A DNA stretch of 28,673 nt from DATHSN01 sp035464115 (GCA_035464115.1 DATHSN010000170.1:1-28673), one strand, 5' to 3'. Positions 21,199 through 27,900 are shown, counted from the first letter of the stretch. Numbers and translations are program-made. Notes: generated from the sequence alone by a model not told the origin.

Positions 21199-23276
21199 CC
21201 GCACCCGCCGAGACCGAACCGGCGCCGGACCACGACGTCGATCACGGGCACGACAAGCACGCCGGTCACGACCCCGAGGAGTTCCGGCGGCGGTTCTGGT
21301 GGAGCCTCGTGCTCACCGTGCCCGTCGTGGTGTGGTCCGAGATGGTCCAGGACTGGCTGGGCTACACGGCGCCGTCGTTCCCGGGATCGGACTGGATCGG
21401 TCCGGTCCTCGGCACCGTGCTGTTCGTCTACGGCGGCCGACCGTTCCTGGTCGGCGCCGTCCACGAGGCCCGCAGCCGTCAGCCGGGGATGATGCTGCTG
21501 ATCGCCCTGGCGATCAGCGTTGCGTTCCTGGCGTCGGCCGCCACCACGGTGGGCTGGTTCGACCTCGAGTTCTGGTGGGAGCTCGCCGCGCTGATCACGG
21601 TGATGCTGCTCGGCCACTGGCAGGAGATGAAGGCGATCGGCCAGGCCCGCGGCGCGCTCGACGCGCTGGCCGAGCTGTTGCCCGACGACGCCGAGCGGGT
21701 GGCCGACGACGGCAGCACGACCACGGTGTCCATCTCGGACCTGGAGGTGGGTGATGTGGTGCTGGTGCGCCCCGGCGGGCGCGTCCCCGCCGACGGGGAG
21801 ATCGTCGACGGCGAGGCCGAGCTCGACGAGTCGACGGTCACCGGCGAGTCGCGCCCGGTGCCGCGTGGCGTGGGCGACCAGGTGGTGGCCGGCACCGTGT
21901 CGACCGACTCGAGCATCCGGGTCCGGGTCGAGGCCGTGGGCGACGACACCGCGCTGGCCGGCATCCAACGGCTCGTGCGCGAGGCCCAGACCAGCGGGTC
22001 GCGCACCCAGGCCCTCGCCGACCGCTTCGCCGCCGCGCTCTTCTACGTGGCGGTGGCCACCGGGCTGGTCACCTTCGCCGCCTGGCTGGTGCTCGGCAGC
22101 CCCGACCAGGCGGTCGTCCGCACCGTCACCGTGCTGGTGATCGCCTGCCCCCACGCCCTCGGGTTGGCCATCCCGCTGGTGATCTCGCTGTCCACCGCGC
22201 TGTCGGCCCGTCACGGCATCCTCGTCAAGGACCGCCTCGCCCTGGAGCAGATGCGCACCGTCGACGTGGTGCTGTTCGACAAGACCGGCACCCTCACCGC
22301 GGGCCGTCACGTGGTCACCGACGTCGCCGCCGCCCCCGGCCACGACGACGACACGGTGCTCGGCCTGGCGGGGGCCGCCGAGGCCGATTCCGAGCACCCT
22401 CTCGCCCGCGCCATCGTCGCGGCCGCCGCCGACCGTGGCGACGTCCCCACCGCGTCGGGGTTCCGCGCCGTCGCCGGGCGCGGCATCGAAGCCGATGTCG
22501 AGAGCCACCGGGTCGCCGTCGGCGGTCCTGCGCTGCTGCGCGACCGCGACGTCACCGAACCCGACGAGCTCGCCACCGTCACCGACACCTGGCGGGAGCG
22601 GGGCGCCGCCGTGCTCCACGTCCTCGTCGACGGCGAGGTCGCGGGTGCCGTCGCCCTCGAGGACGAGATCCGTCCCGAGGCGCGCCGGGCCGTCGACGAC
22701 CTCCACCACCTCGGCGTGCAGGTGGCGATGATCACCGGCGACGCCCGCCAGGTCGCCGACGCGGTCGCCGCCGAGCTCGGCATCGACGAGGTGTTCGCCG
22801 AGGTCCTCCCCGAGGACAAGGACGCCAAGGTCACCGAGCTGCAGGACCGGGGCCGGCGGGTCGCGATGGTCGGCGACGGGGTGAACGACGCCCCCGCCCT
22901 CGCCCGCGCCGACGTCGGCATCGCCATCGGCGCCGGCACCGACGTCGCCATCGAGTCCGCCGGCGTCGTCCTCGCCTCCAGCGACCCGCGCGGGGTCACG
23001 TCGGTCATCCGGCTCTCGCGCGCCTCGTACCGCAAGATGCAGCAGAACCTGGCCTGGGCCGCCGGCTACAACGTGCTCGCCCTCCCCCTCGCCGCCGGTG
23101 CCCTCGCCTGGATGGGCTTCACCATCGGTCCCGCGGTCGGGGCCCTGTTCATGAGCGCCTCCACCATCATCGTCGCCCTCAACGCCCAGCTCCTCCGCCG
23201 GGTCGACCTCGGCGAGACGGGTGGCGACCGCGACGAGCAGCGCCGCGAGCGCCAACCGGCCGCGGCCGGCGGGTAG
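21195..23276 (+). CDS. copB: copper-translocating P-type ATPase, CopB type (P1B-3)
   Basis: A 693-residue heavy-metal P-type ATPase that exports copper from the cytoplasm. The membrane metal site is C318-P319-H320 (IACPHALGLAIPLV), the CPH form typical of CopB rather than the CPC of CopA. D362 in FDKTGTLT is phosphorylated, H401-P402 (SEHPLARAI) is the HP nucleotide-site motif, and MVGDGVNDAPALARADVGIAIG is the hinge. The late helix region YNVLALPLAAGAL and MSASTIIVALNAQLLRR supplies the Met/Ser of the P1B-3 metal path. The N-terminus is a short His-rich tail (H13, H17, H19, H22, H25) with no CxxC domain. Eight membrane helices are expected. It is translationally coupled to the SHOCT gene. 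Confidence 0.95.
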   Translation: MTAPAETEPAPDHDVDHGHDKHAGHDPEEFRRRFWWSLVLTVPVVVWSEMVQDWLGYTAPSFPGSDWIGPVLGTVLFVYGGRPFLVGAVHEARSRQPGMMLLIALAISVAFLASAATTVGWFDLEFWWELAALITVMLLGHWQEMKAIGQARGALDALAELLPDDAERVADDGSTTTVSISDLEVGDVVLVRPGGRVPADGEIVDGEAELDESTVTGESRPVPRGVGDQVVAGTVSTDSSIRVRVEAVGDDTALAGIQRLVREAQTSGSRTQALADRFAAALFYVAVATGLVTFAAWLVLGSPDQAVVRTVTVLVIACPHALGLAIPLVISLSTALSARHGILVKDRLALEQMRTVDVVLFDKTGTLTAGRHVVTDVAAAPGHDDDTVLGLAGAAEADSEHPLARAIVAAAADRGDVPTASGFRAVAGRGIEADVESHRVAVGGPALLRDRDVTEPDELATVTDTWRERGAAVLHVLVDGEVAGAVALEDEIRPEARRAVDDLHHLGVQVAMITGDARQVADAVAAELGIDEVFAEVLPEDKDAKVTELQDRGRRVAMVGDGVNDAPALARADVGIAIGAGTDVAIESAGVVLASSDPRGVTSVIRLSRASYRKMQQNLAWAAGYNVLALPLAAGALAWMGFTIGPAVGALFMSASTIIVALNAQLLRRVDLGETGGDRDEQRRERQPAAAGG

Positions 23277-23319
23277 GCGCAGGGGTTTCGCCTCCTGCCG
23301 GCGCGGGGAGGTCGAGAGC

Positions 23320-24039
23320 ATGGATCCGATGCGTCAGGCGCCCCGTGTGGTGGGCGTGTACGAGAGCGAGGGGGCCGCGCACCGCGCGGTCGAGGCGGCC
23401 ACCCGCGCCGGCGTCGACCGCAGCCTCGTGCGCGTCGGCCACCACGACGACGAGGTGGCGACGTTGCGCGGCGAGATGCGCGAGGAGATCGACCACGCCG
23501 GCGTCGTGCCGGCCGGCGGGCCGGTCACCAAGGGCGAGGTGAAGGGATCGATCCTGCTCACCGCCGCCGCGGCGGTGGCCGGCGCCATCGTGCTGCTCCC
23601 GCTCGCCGCGTTCGACCTCGGCGGCCTCGACGTGGGGTGGCGGATCCTCTTGGTCGTCATCGCCGGGGCGCTGATGGGCGCCACCATCGGCTTCCTCGTC
23701 GGTGGCGCGCTCGGCGCCCGTGGGCCGGCCGAGCCGACTGCCGCCGGGCGGGGCGTCACGGTCGGCATCGGCTCCACCGACCAGCACGTGATCGACGCCC
23801 TCCCGCGCGAGGGCCTGGTGCGACTCGACCGCATCGACGTCGACGGTCGACCGCTGGCCGAGATCGAGACCGAGGAGGGTCGGATCGAGGGAGGCGCCGG
23901 CGAGGACCTCGCCGACCGGCTCCAGCAGACCGGCGGCGACTGGTCGTCGGTCCGCGAGGACCACGTCGACCTCGGGTCGCCCGATGAGCGGACCCACCCC
24001 GACCACCCCGGCGCCAACCGCCCCGGCCGCACGGGCTGA
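23320..24039 (+). CDS. stress-type membrane protein (YflT-like N-terminus)
   Basis: A 239-residue protein. The N-terminal 60 residues (RVVGVYESEGAAHRAVEAATRAGVDRSLVRVG) resemble the heat-stress YflT/general-stress-17M type of alpha/beta domain. Two adjacent membrane helices follow (ILLTAAAAVAGAIVLLPLAAFDL and WRILLVVIAGALMGATIGFLVGGAL), then a basic linker and a second small alpha/beta region (GVTVGIGSTDQHVIDAL). An acidic, polar tail (about 190-239) is probably disordered. No catalytic motif is visible. ATG 23320 has GGGGAGG 9 nt upstream; an open frame running back to 23221 overlaps copB and is rejected. It may be co-transcribed with copB, 43 nt away. Confidence 0.72.
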   Translation: MDPMRQAPRVVGVYESEGAAHRAVEAATRAGVDRSLVRVGHHDDEVATLRGEMREEIDHAGVVPAGGPVTKGEVKGSILLTAAAAVAGAIVLLPLAAFDLGGLDVGWRILLVVIAGALMGATIGFLVGGALGARGPAEPTAAGRGVTVGIGSTDQHVIDALPREGLVRLDRIDVDGRPLAEIETEEGRIEGGAGEDLADRLQQTGGDWSSVREDHVDLGSPDERTHPDHPGANRPGRTG

Positions 24040-24054
24040 GCGCCCCTGGCTCAG
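24036..24054. terminator. hairpin spanning both stops of a convergent pair
   Basis: CTGAGC (24036-24041), loop GCCCCTG, GCTCAG (24049-24054) is a perfect 6-bp stem that contains the TGA of the stress-type gene and the TGA of the NUDIX gene on the other strand. It is probably a bidirectional terminator. Confidence 0.5.
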
Positions 24055-24581
24055 ATCCAGCCGCGGTCGTCGGTGGGATCGGGTTCGAGCGCGCCGAGAT
24101 CGAGCGGCGGGTCGGGCAGCTCACCGGCCACGAGGGCGGGGAGCAGCCGTCGCAGGGGGCGGGGCAGGCACGCGTCGTGTGACGCCGTCAGCTCGTCGAG
24201 GTCCCACCAGCGCGAGCCCCGGAACGCGAGGACCTCGAGCGCCTCGAGGTGCGCCGGGCGGACCTCGGGCGCCTCGCCGCACCACGCCACGTGGATGCGC
24301 TCCTTCTGGTCGAACGTGTAGCCGCCGAACTGGAATCGGGCGTGCTGCACCCAGACGCACGGCCCGATCTCGGCGTCGGTGATCCCGGTCTCCTCGTAGA
24401 GCTCGCGAGCGGCGGCCACCTCGCTGGTCTCCCCCGGGTCCTGACCGCCGCCGGGGATCTCCCACCACTCGGGGGCGTCGCGGCGGCCCGGGTCGGTGGC
24501 GCGCAACAGCAGCACCCGACCCCGCCGGTCGAGCAGCACCACCCTCGCCGCTCGGCGCCCCCGCCATCCGTCGTCGATCAC
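24051..24581 (-). CDS. NUDIX hydrolase
   Basis: A 176-residue NUDIX-fold pyrophosphohydrolase. The NUDIX box is complete: GGGQDPGETSEVAAARELYEETGI at about 44-67 fits G-x5-E-x7-REU-xEE-xG-U, with the two Glu of YEET as Mg ligands. The preceding strand RAARVVLLDRRGRVLLLRATDP and the following WWEIPGG run are typical. RWWDLDELTAS near residues 134-144 is the usual last strand and helix start. The substrate, a nucleoside diphosphate derivative, cannot be told from sequence. GTG 24581 follows TACCGT (24594-24589) by 7 nt without a Shine-Dalgarno, so the mRNA is probably leaderless. It is divergent from the SCO1 operon. Confidence 0.92.
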   Translation of the reverse strand: MIDDGWRGRRAARVVLLDRRGRVLLLRATDPGRRDAPEWWEIPGGGQDPGETSEVAAARELYEETGITDAEIGPCVWVQHARFQFGGYTFDQKERIHVAWCGEAPEVRPAHLEALEVLAFRGSRWWDLDELTASHDACLPRPLRRLLPALVAGELPDPPLDLGALEPDPTDDRGWI

Positions 24582-24588
24582 CGCGGCG

Positions 24589-24594
24589 ACGGTA
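24589..24594 (-). promoter_or_regulatory. -10-like TACCGT, leaderless promoter of the NUDIX gene
   Basis: TACCGT on the minus strand ends 7 nt before GTG 24581. No ribosome site is visible. Confidence 0.5.
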
Positions 24595-24629
24595 GCGGCT
24601 GGGCCCGTCACCCCCGTGTGCCCGGCGTC

Positions 24630-24657
24630 ACCCCGCGACGGGAACCCCGTCGGGGGT
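24630..24657. promoter_or_regulatory. long inverted repeat just upstream of SCO1
   Basis: ACCCC-G-CGACGGG (24630-24642), spacer AAC, and CCCGTCG-GGGGT (24646-24657) pair over 12 bp with a single bulged G. It ends 8 nt before ATG 24666. It could be an operator for the copper-assembly operon or an mRNA hairpin over the ribosome site. The outer ACCC/GGGT arms recall the site before copB. Confidence 0.45.
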
Positions 24658-24665
24658 CGGGCATC

Positions 24666-25364
24666 ATGGGCGCCATGGGACAGATCCGCACGTCGCGGTC
24701 GCCCCGCCGGGCGCGTCTCGCCGCCGCACTGGCAGCGCTGGCGGTCCTCGCGGCCGCGTGCGGCACCGCCGCCGGCGACGACGACGAGGCCGACGCCATC
24801 GTCGACGGCACGTGGGGCGTGCTCGAGGGCATCGAGCTGGCCGGACCGACCCCGGCGCCCGAGTTCACCCTCACCGACACCGAGGGTCGGCCGTTCGACT
24901 TCGCGGCCGAGACCGCCGGTCGGGTCACCTTCTTGTACTTCGGCTACACGTTCTGCCCCGACATCTGCCCGGTCCACCTGGCCCAGCTCGCCGAGGTGCT
25001 CGAGAAGCCGGGCACCCCGCCCAACGCGCAGGTGGTGTTCGTCACCGTCGATCCCGCCCGCGACACCCCCGAGGTGGTGCGCGACTACCTCGACAGCTTC
25101 GACGTCGGCTTCATCGGGCTGGTCGGCACGCTCGACGAGGTCGAGGCCGCCCAGGCCGCGGCCAACGTCCCCGTCGCCATCGTCGAGGGCGACGGCGACG
25201 ACTACACGGTCGGCCACGCCGGCCAGGTGCTCGCCTTCGCCCCCAACGGCTTCGGCTACTCCGTGTACCCGTTCGGGACCCGTCAGACCACCTTTGCCCA
25301 CGACCTGCCGCTGCTGGCCGCGCTCACCGAGCCCGGTGCCATCCCCGGCGGAACGGAGAGCTAG
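24666..25364 (+). CDS. sco1: SCO1/SenC-family copper chaperone lipoprotein
   Basis: A 232-residue thioredoxin-fold protein exported as a lipoprotein, needed to deliver copper to, or reduce, the CuA site of cytochrome c oxidase. The N-terminus is basic, then hydrophobic with lipobox LAAAC. The copper site is C97 and C101 in YTFCPDICPVH, with H184 in TVGHAGQVLAF as third ligand, all in the canonical order. VVFVTVDPARDTPEVVRDYLDSFD is the conserved central stretch. ATG 24666 or ATG 24675 can start it (232 or 229 residues); neither has a strong Shine-Dalgarno, and both leave a complete signal peptide. The stop TAG directly abuts the PCu(A)C ATG, and PCu(A)C and SCO proteins are known to act together in CuA assembly. 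Confidence 0.93.
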   Translation: MGAMGQIRTSRSPRRARLAAALAALAVLAAACGTAAGDDDEADAIVDGTWGVLEGIELAGPTPAPEFTLTDTEGRPFDFAAETAGRVTFLYFGYTFCPDICPVHLAQLAEVLEKPGTPPNAQVVFVTVDPARDTPEVVRDYLDSFDVGFIGLVGTLDEVEAAQAAANVPVAIVEGDGDDYTVGHAGQVLAFAPNGFGYSVYPFGTRQTTFAHDLPLLAALTEPGAIPGGTES

Positions 25365-25958
25365 ATGCGCCGTCACCACCTCATCGCCGCCCTGGCGGCC
25401 CTCGTGCTGCTCCTGGCCGCGTGCGGCGACGACGACGACACGGAGGGATCCGACGCGAGCGCCACCACCCTCGCCGCCGCCGAGGGCGCCCCCGACCTGA
25501 TGGTGGCCGCCCCGGCCATCCGGGTGCCGGCCGGCCCCAACACCGCGCTCTACCTCGAGATCACCAACCAGGGCACCGTCGACGACCGCCTGGTGGCGGT
25601 GGCGGGTCCGATCGGTGAGGAGATCCAGATCCACGAGACCACCACCGACGACGAGGGCCGCATGTCGATGGGTGAGGTGGGTGGCGGCATCCTCCTGCCG
25701 GCGGGCGAGACCGTCGCGCTCCAGCCCGGTGGGCTGCACGTCATGATCCTCGGCGTCGGCGAGCTGGCGGTGGGCGACGAGATCGACATGGAGCTGCGCT
25801 TCGAGGTGTCCGACCCCATCACGGTGACCGCCCCGGTCCGCGACGACATCGGCAGCGGGATGGGCGACATGGACGGCGACATGGACGAGATGGACGGCGA
25901 CATGGACGACATGGACGACATGGGCGAGATGGACGACGGCATGGAGGGCTCGGGCTGA
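25365..25958 (+). CDS. PCu(A)C copper chaperone lipoprotein with Met/Asp-rich tail
   Basis: A 197-residue lipoprotein (signal ending LLLAAC). The PCu(A)C domain (DUF461) has the expected sites: H90 in IQIHETTTDDEGRMSM, M100/M102, and H125-x-M127 in PGGLHVMILG, which bind Cu(I) for handover to CuA of the oxidase. INTEGRITY: the order and spacing are close to the classical H-M-HxM motif. The last 32 residues (166-197) are unusual: nine Met at 3-4 residue intervals (166, 169, 173, 176, 180, 183, 186, 189, 193), almost entirely separated by Asp, Glu and Gly. His-rich or Met-rich tails that add copper sites are known in this family; an Asp/Met form without His is less familiar to me. ATG 25365 abuts the SCO1 stop with GGAGAG upstream. 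Confidence 0.92.
   Translation: MRRHHLIAALAALVLLLAACGDDDDTEGSDASATTLAAAEGAPDLMVAAPAIRVPAGPNTALYLEITNQGTVDDRLVAVAGPIGEEIQIHETTTDDEGRMSMGEVGGGILLPAGETVALQPGGLHVMILGVGELAVGDEIDMELRFEVSDPITVTAPVRDDIGSGMGDMDGDMDEMDGDMDDMDDMGEMDDGMEGSG
25860..25940 (+). repeat. Met-Asp coding repeat, C-terminal tail of PCu(A)C
   Basis: The DNA repeats ATGGAC/GACATG units (for example at 25881-25886 and 25902-25907), coding for Met every third or fourth residue among Asp/Glu/Gly. The period is irregular (9 or 12 nt), so slippage could change its length in frame. Confidence 0.7.
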
Positions 25959-26329
25959 TCCGCGCCGCGGCGCTCGGGGTCGTCGCCGTCGGGCTGTCCG
26001 TGCTGGCCGGGTGCGGCGCGGGCACCGACGCCGACCCGGAGGTCGCCCGCGGTGCGGCACTGGTGCGCGACCTCGGGTGCGCGGCGTGCCACGCGTCATC
26101 GTCGGCGTCGGGTCTCGGCCCCGGATGGGGGGTCCTCGAGTGGGGCGAGCCGCGCCCTCTGGCCGACGGCACCACCGTCGAGGTCGACGAGGACTACCTG
26201 CGGCGATCGATCACCGAACCGGGCGTCGAGGTGGCCGCGGGGTGGGATCCGATCATGCCGATGATCCCCGTCTCCGATGCGGAGCTCGATGCCATCACCG
26301 CCTATCTTCGCGACGTGAGCGGCGGATGA
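25955..26329 (+). CDS. cytochrome c lipoprotein, like the COX2 haem domain; CTG start inferred
   Basis: A small monohaem cytochrome c. The haem motif is CAACH in DLGCAACHASSSASGLGPGW. LADGTTVEVDEDYLRRSITEPGVEVAAGW.PIMPMIPVSDAELDAITAYLRDV closely follows the cytochrome c domain fused to subunit II of caa3 oxidases, including the axial Met region, but here it is free-standing. GTG 26000 would leave only four residues before the lipobox Cys, too short for export. Reading back in frame gives IRAAALGVVAVGLSVLAGC, a perfect lipoprotein signal, preceded by CTG 25955 that overlaps the PCu(A)C stop as CTGA. No ATG, GTG or TTG lies in frame further up. I therefore infer a CTG start with translational coupling (124 residues). 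Confidence 0.82.
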   Translation: MIRAAALGVVAVGLSVLAGCGAGTDADPEVARGAALVRDLGCAACHASSSASGLGPGWGVLEWGEPRPLADGTTVEVDEDYLRRSITEPGVEVAAGWDPIMPMIPVSDAELDAITAYLRDVSGG

Positions 26330-26358
26330 CCCCGGGCCGGCTTTCCCCTCCGCTGGCC

Positions 26359-26372
26359 CCTCCGCCCGGAGG
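26359..26372 (+). promoter_or_regulatory. hairpin that could hide the ctaG ribosome site
   Basis: GGAGG (26368-26372), the Shine-Dalgarno of ctaG, is preceded by CCTCC (26359-26363) with a 4-nt loop GCCC. A second CCTCC lies at 26347-26351. Pairing would mask the ribosome site unless translation of the upstream gene, or a factor, opens it. Confidence 0.4.
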
Positions 26373-26378
26373 ACGACC

Positions 26379-27242
26379 ATGACCTGGTGGTGCATCACCC
26401 TGCAGGAGCCGTGGACGTGGGATGTCCAGCTCTACCCGGGGATCTGGCTGTCGGTCCTGGCCATCGTGGTGCCGTACCTCGTGGCCCAGGCCCGCCGGGG
26501 CCAGCCCAACGCCGACCGTGCCCGGCGCACCGCGTTCTACCTCGCGGGTGCTCTCGCCTACTGGATCGCCACCGACTGGCCGCTCGGCACGCTCGGCGCC
26601 GGCTACCTCGCCAGCGCCCACATGTTCCAGTTCGTGCTCTACACCACGGTGGCGGCGCCGCTGCTGCTGCTCGGCATCCCCGAGTGGATGGCGCGCCGGG
26701 TGGTCAGTCGCCTGCGCCTCTACCGGGCGGCCACGGTGGTGTCACGCCCGCTCGTCGCCGCGGTGCTCTACAACGCCATCCTCCTGGCCACCCACAGCCC
26801 GCTCGCGGTCGACAACCTGCGCTCGAACCAGTTCGGGTCGTTCGCGCTCGACGCCGCCTGGTTGGTCGGCGGCCTCATCATGTGGCTGCCGGTGATCTCG
26901 CCCATCCCCGAGCTGCGGGCCCGGTCCTACGGCGGCCGGATGGTCTACCTGTTCCTGGCGGCCCAGGTGGTGCCCATGATCCCGGGCGGCATCCTCACCT
27001 TCGCCGAGTTCCCGCTCTACTCCACCTACGAGCTGGCGCCCCGGGTGGGCGAGCTCAGCTCGTCCGGTGACCAGCAGCTGGCCGGTGTGCTCATGAAGCT
27101 CGGTGGGCTCCCCGTCATCTGGGGCACGATGTTCGCCCTCATGGTCAAGTGGGCCCGCGCCGAGGGCCACATGGACGACCGCGAGCGCCGGGCCCGGGCT
27201 CGGGCCGCCGCGGCGGGCTCGCCGCCCGCCGACGCCAGCTGA
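26379..27242 (+). CDS. ctaG: cytochrome c oxidase assembly factor CtaG (caa3_CtaG type)
   Basis: A 287-residue membrane protein of the caa3_CtaG family, with about seven membrane helices, involved in copper insertion at the CuB site of caa3-type oxidase. The sequence order fits: YPGIWLSVLAIVVPYLV, RTAFYLAGALAYWIATDWPLGTLGAGYLASAHMFQFVLYTTVAAPLLLLGIPEWMARRV, then the HSPLAVDNLRSN loop, LIMWLPVISPIPELR and LAAQVVPMIPGGILTFAEFPLYSTYE. H and M residues such as SAHMFQ are the likely metal-path residues. ATG 26379 has CGGAGGACGACC upstream. It is the last gene of the SCO1-PCu(A)C-cytochrome-CtaG operon. Confidence 0.94.
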   Translation: MTWWCITLQEPWTWDVQLYPGIWLSVLAIVVPYLVAQARRGQPNADRARRTAFYLAGALAYWIATDWPLGTLGAGYLASAHMFQFVLYTTVAAPLLLLGIPEWMARRVVSRLRLYRAATVVSRPLVAAVLYNAILLATHSPLAVDNLRSNQFGSFALDAAWLVGGLIMWLPVISPIPELRARSYGGRMVYLFLAAQVVPMIPGGILTFAEFPLYSTYELAPRVGELSSSGDQQLAGVLMKLGGLPVIWGTMFALMVKWARAEGHMDDRERRARARAAAAGSPPADAS

Positions 27243-27245
27243 GGG

Positions 27246-27263
27246 GGCCGTCGGTCAGCGGCC
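27246..27263. terminator. weak hairpin at ctaG / oxidoreductase convergence
   Basis: GGCCG (27246-27250) and CGGCC (27259-27263) flank an 8-nt loop that holds the oxidoreductase stop codon. A second, overlapping pair GCTGA/TCAGC (27238-27242 and 27255-27259) joins both stops. Position supports a terminator; stems are short. Confidence 0.35.
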
Positions 27264-27677
27264 GAGCAAGCCGTAGGCCCGCTCGGGCTGGAGGCGCACC
27301 ACCAGGCGGCGCTGGTCGACCTGGGCGCGGTAGTAGTCGTCCCAGTCGTCGTGCTCGCCCGCCACTGCTCGGTAGACGTCGGCGAGCTCACGCCCCACCT
27401 CGTCGCCCGGCTCGGTGCTCACCGCGCTGAGCTCGGCGGTGCCCTCCAGCACGACGTAGGCCCAGAAGTCGTCGCGCGACACGTGCAGCGAGGCGCGCGG
27501 GTCGCGCCGCAGGTTCGCGGTCTTGGCTCGGTCGTCGGTGACCGAGATGCGCACCCGACCGTCGTCGCCCACCGCGTAGACGATGTTCGACAGCTGGGGC
27601 CGCCCGTCGCGCTTCAGGGTGGTGAGCACCCCACGGTTGCGGTCACGGACGAAGTCGAGGGCGGCGTCGAGTTCCAT
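27255..27677 (-). CDS. PPOX-class F420-dependent oxidoreductase (Rv1155-like)
   Basis: A 140-residue split-barrel flavin/deazaflavin protein. DAALDFVRDRNRGVLTTLKRDGRPQLSNIVYAVGDDGRVRISVTDDRAKTANLRRDPRASLHVSRDDFWAYVVLEGTAEL follows the Rv1155 pattern almost end to end, and ARRAK-like DRAKTANLRRDP is the cofactor phosphate-binding region. Such proteins bind F420 and reduce small electrophiles, or biliverdin in related members. Actinobacteria commonly make F420. ATG 27677 fits the family N-terminus; an upstream in-frame extension is Ser/Arg-rich and unlike the family. It is convergent with ctaG and divergent from the DUF222 gene. Confidence 0.88.
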   Translation of the reverse strand: MELDAALDFVRDRNRGVLTTLKRDGRPQLSNIVYAVGDDGRVRISVTDDRAKTANLRRDPRASLHVSRDDFWAYVVLEGTAELSAVSTEPGDEVGRELADVYRAVAGEHDDWDDYYRAQVDQRRLVVRLQPERAYGLLGR

Positions 27678-27900
27678 GCTGGTGCGAACGCCGTGCGCCG
27701 AGGTGCGATTCCCGGAGCGGCTGCTCGGGCTCGGCCGCGCATTCCGCCACATCGCCACCGACCCGCCTGCGACCTCCGAACCGGTTTCTTGCTGACAAGA
27801 GCTGACCTTGGCCAAGTTTGTTGCGTATGCCAGATGTTTGTTGATGTTTCGCGGGTTCCGGGGCGGCTTCAGTGTCACACCCCCTCCGTATGATCTGAAC
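27678..27900. promoter_or_regulatory. palindrome-rich, less GC-rich divergent regulatory region
   Basis: The 223-nt gap between the Rv1155-like and DUF222 genes has noticeably more A and T than its surroundings. It contains TCTTG-CTGA-CAAGA (27787-27800), the palindrome CTTGGCCAAG (27807-27816), and TTTGTTG twice with a 20-bp period (27817-27823, 27837-27843). GATGTTT occurs twice 10 bp apart (27833-27839, 27843-27849). A -10 TATGAT (27889-27894) sits 6 nt before the DUF222 ATG. Helical-period direct repeats suggest a regulator bound on one face of the DNA. Confidence 0.45.
27889..27894 (+). promoter_or_regulatory. -10 TATGAT, leaderless promoter
   Basis: TATGAT, close to the TATAAT consensus, ends 6 nt before ATG 27901. 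No Shine-Dalgarno lies between, so transcription should begin at the start codon. Confidence 0.6.

Noticed and set aside
21195..23276. Potassium (KdpB) or CopA-type assignment of the P-type ATPase
   Set aside because: The CPH motif and MSAST helix point to P1B-3 CopB; CPC and the N-terminal CxxC domain of CopA are absent, and no kdp genes are adjacent.
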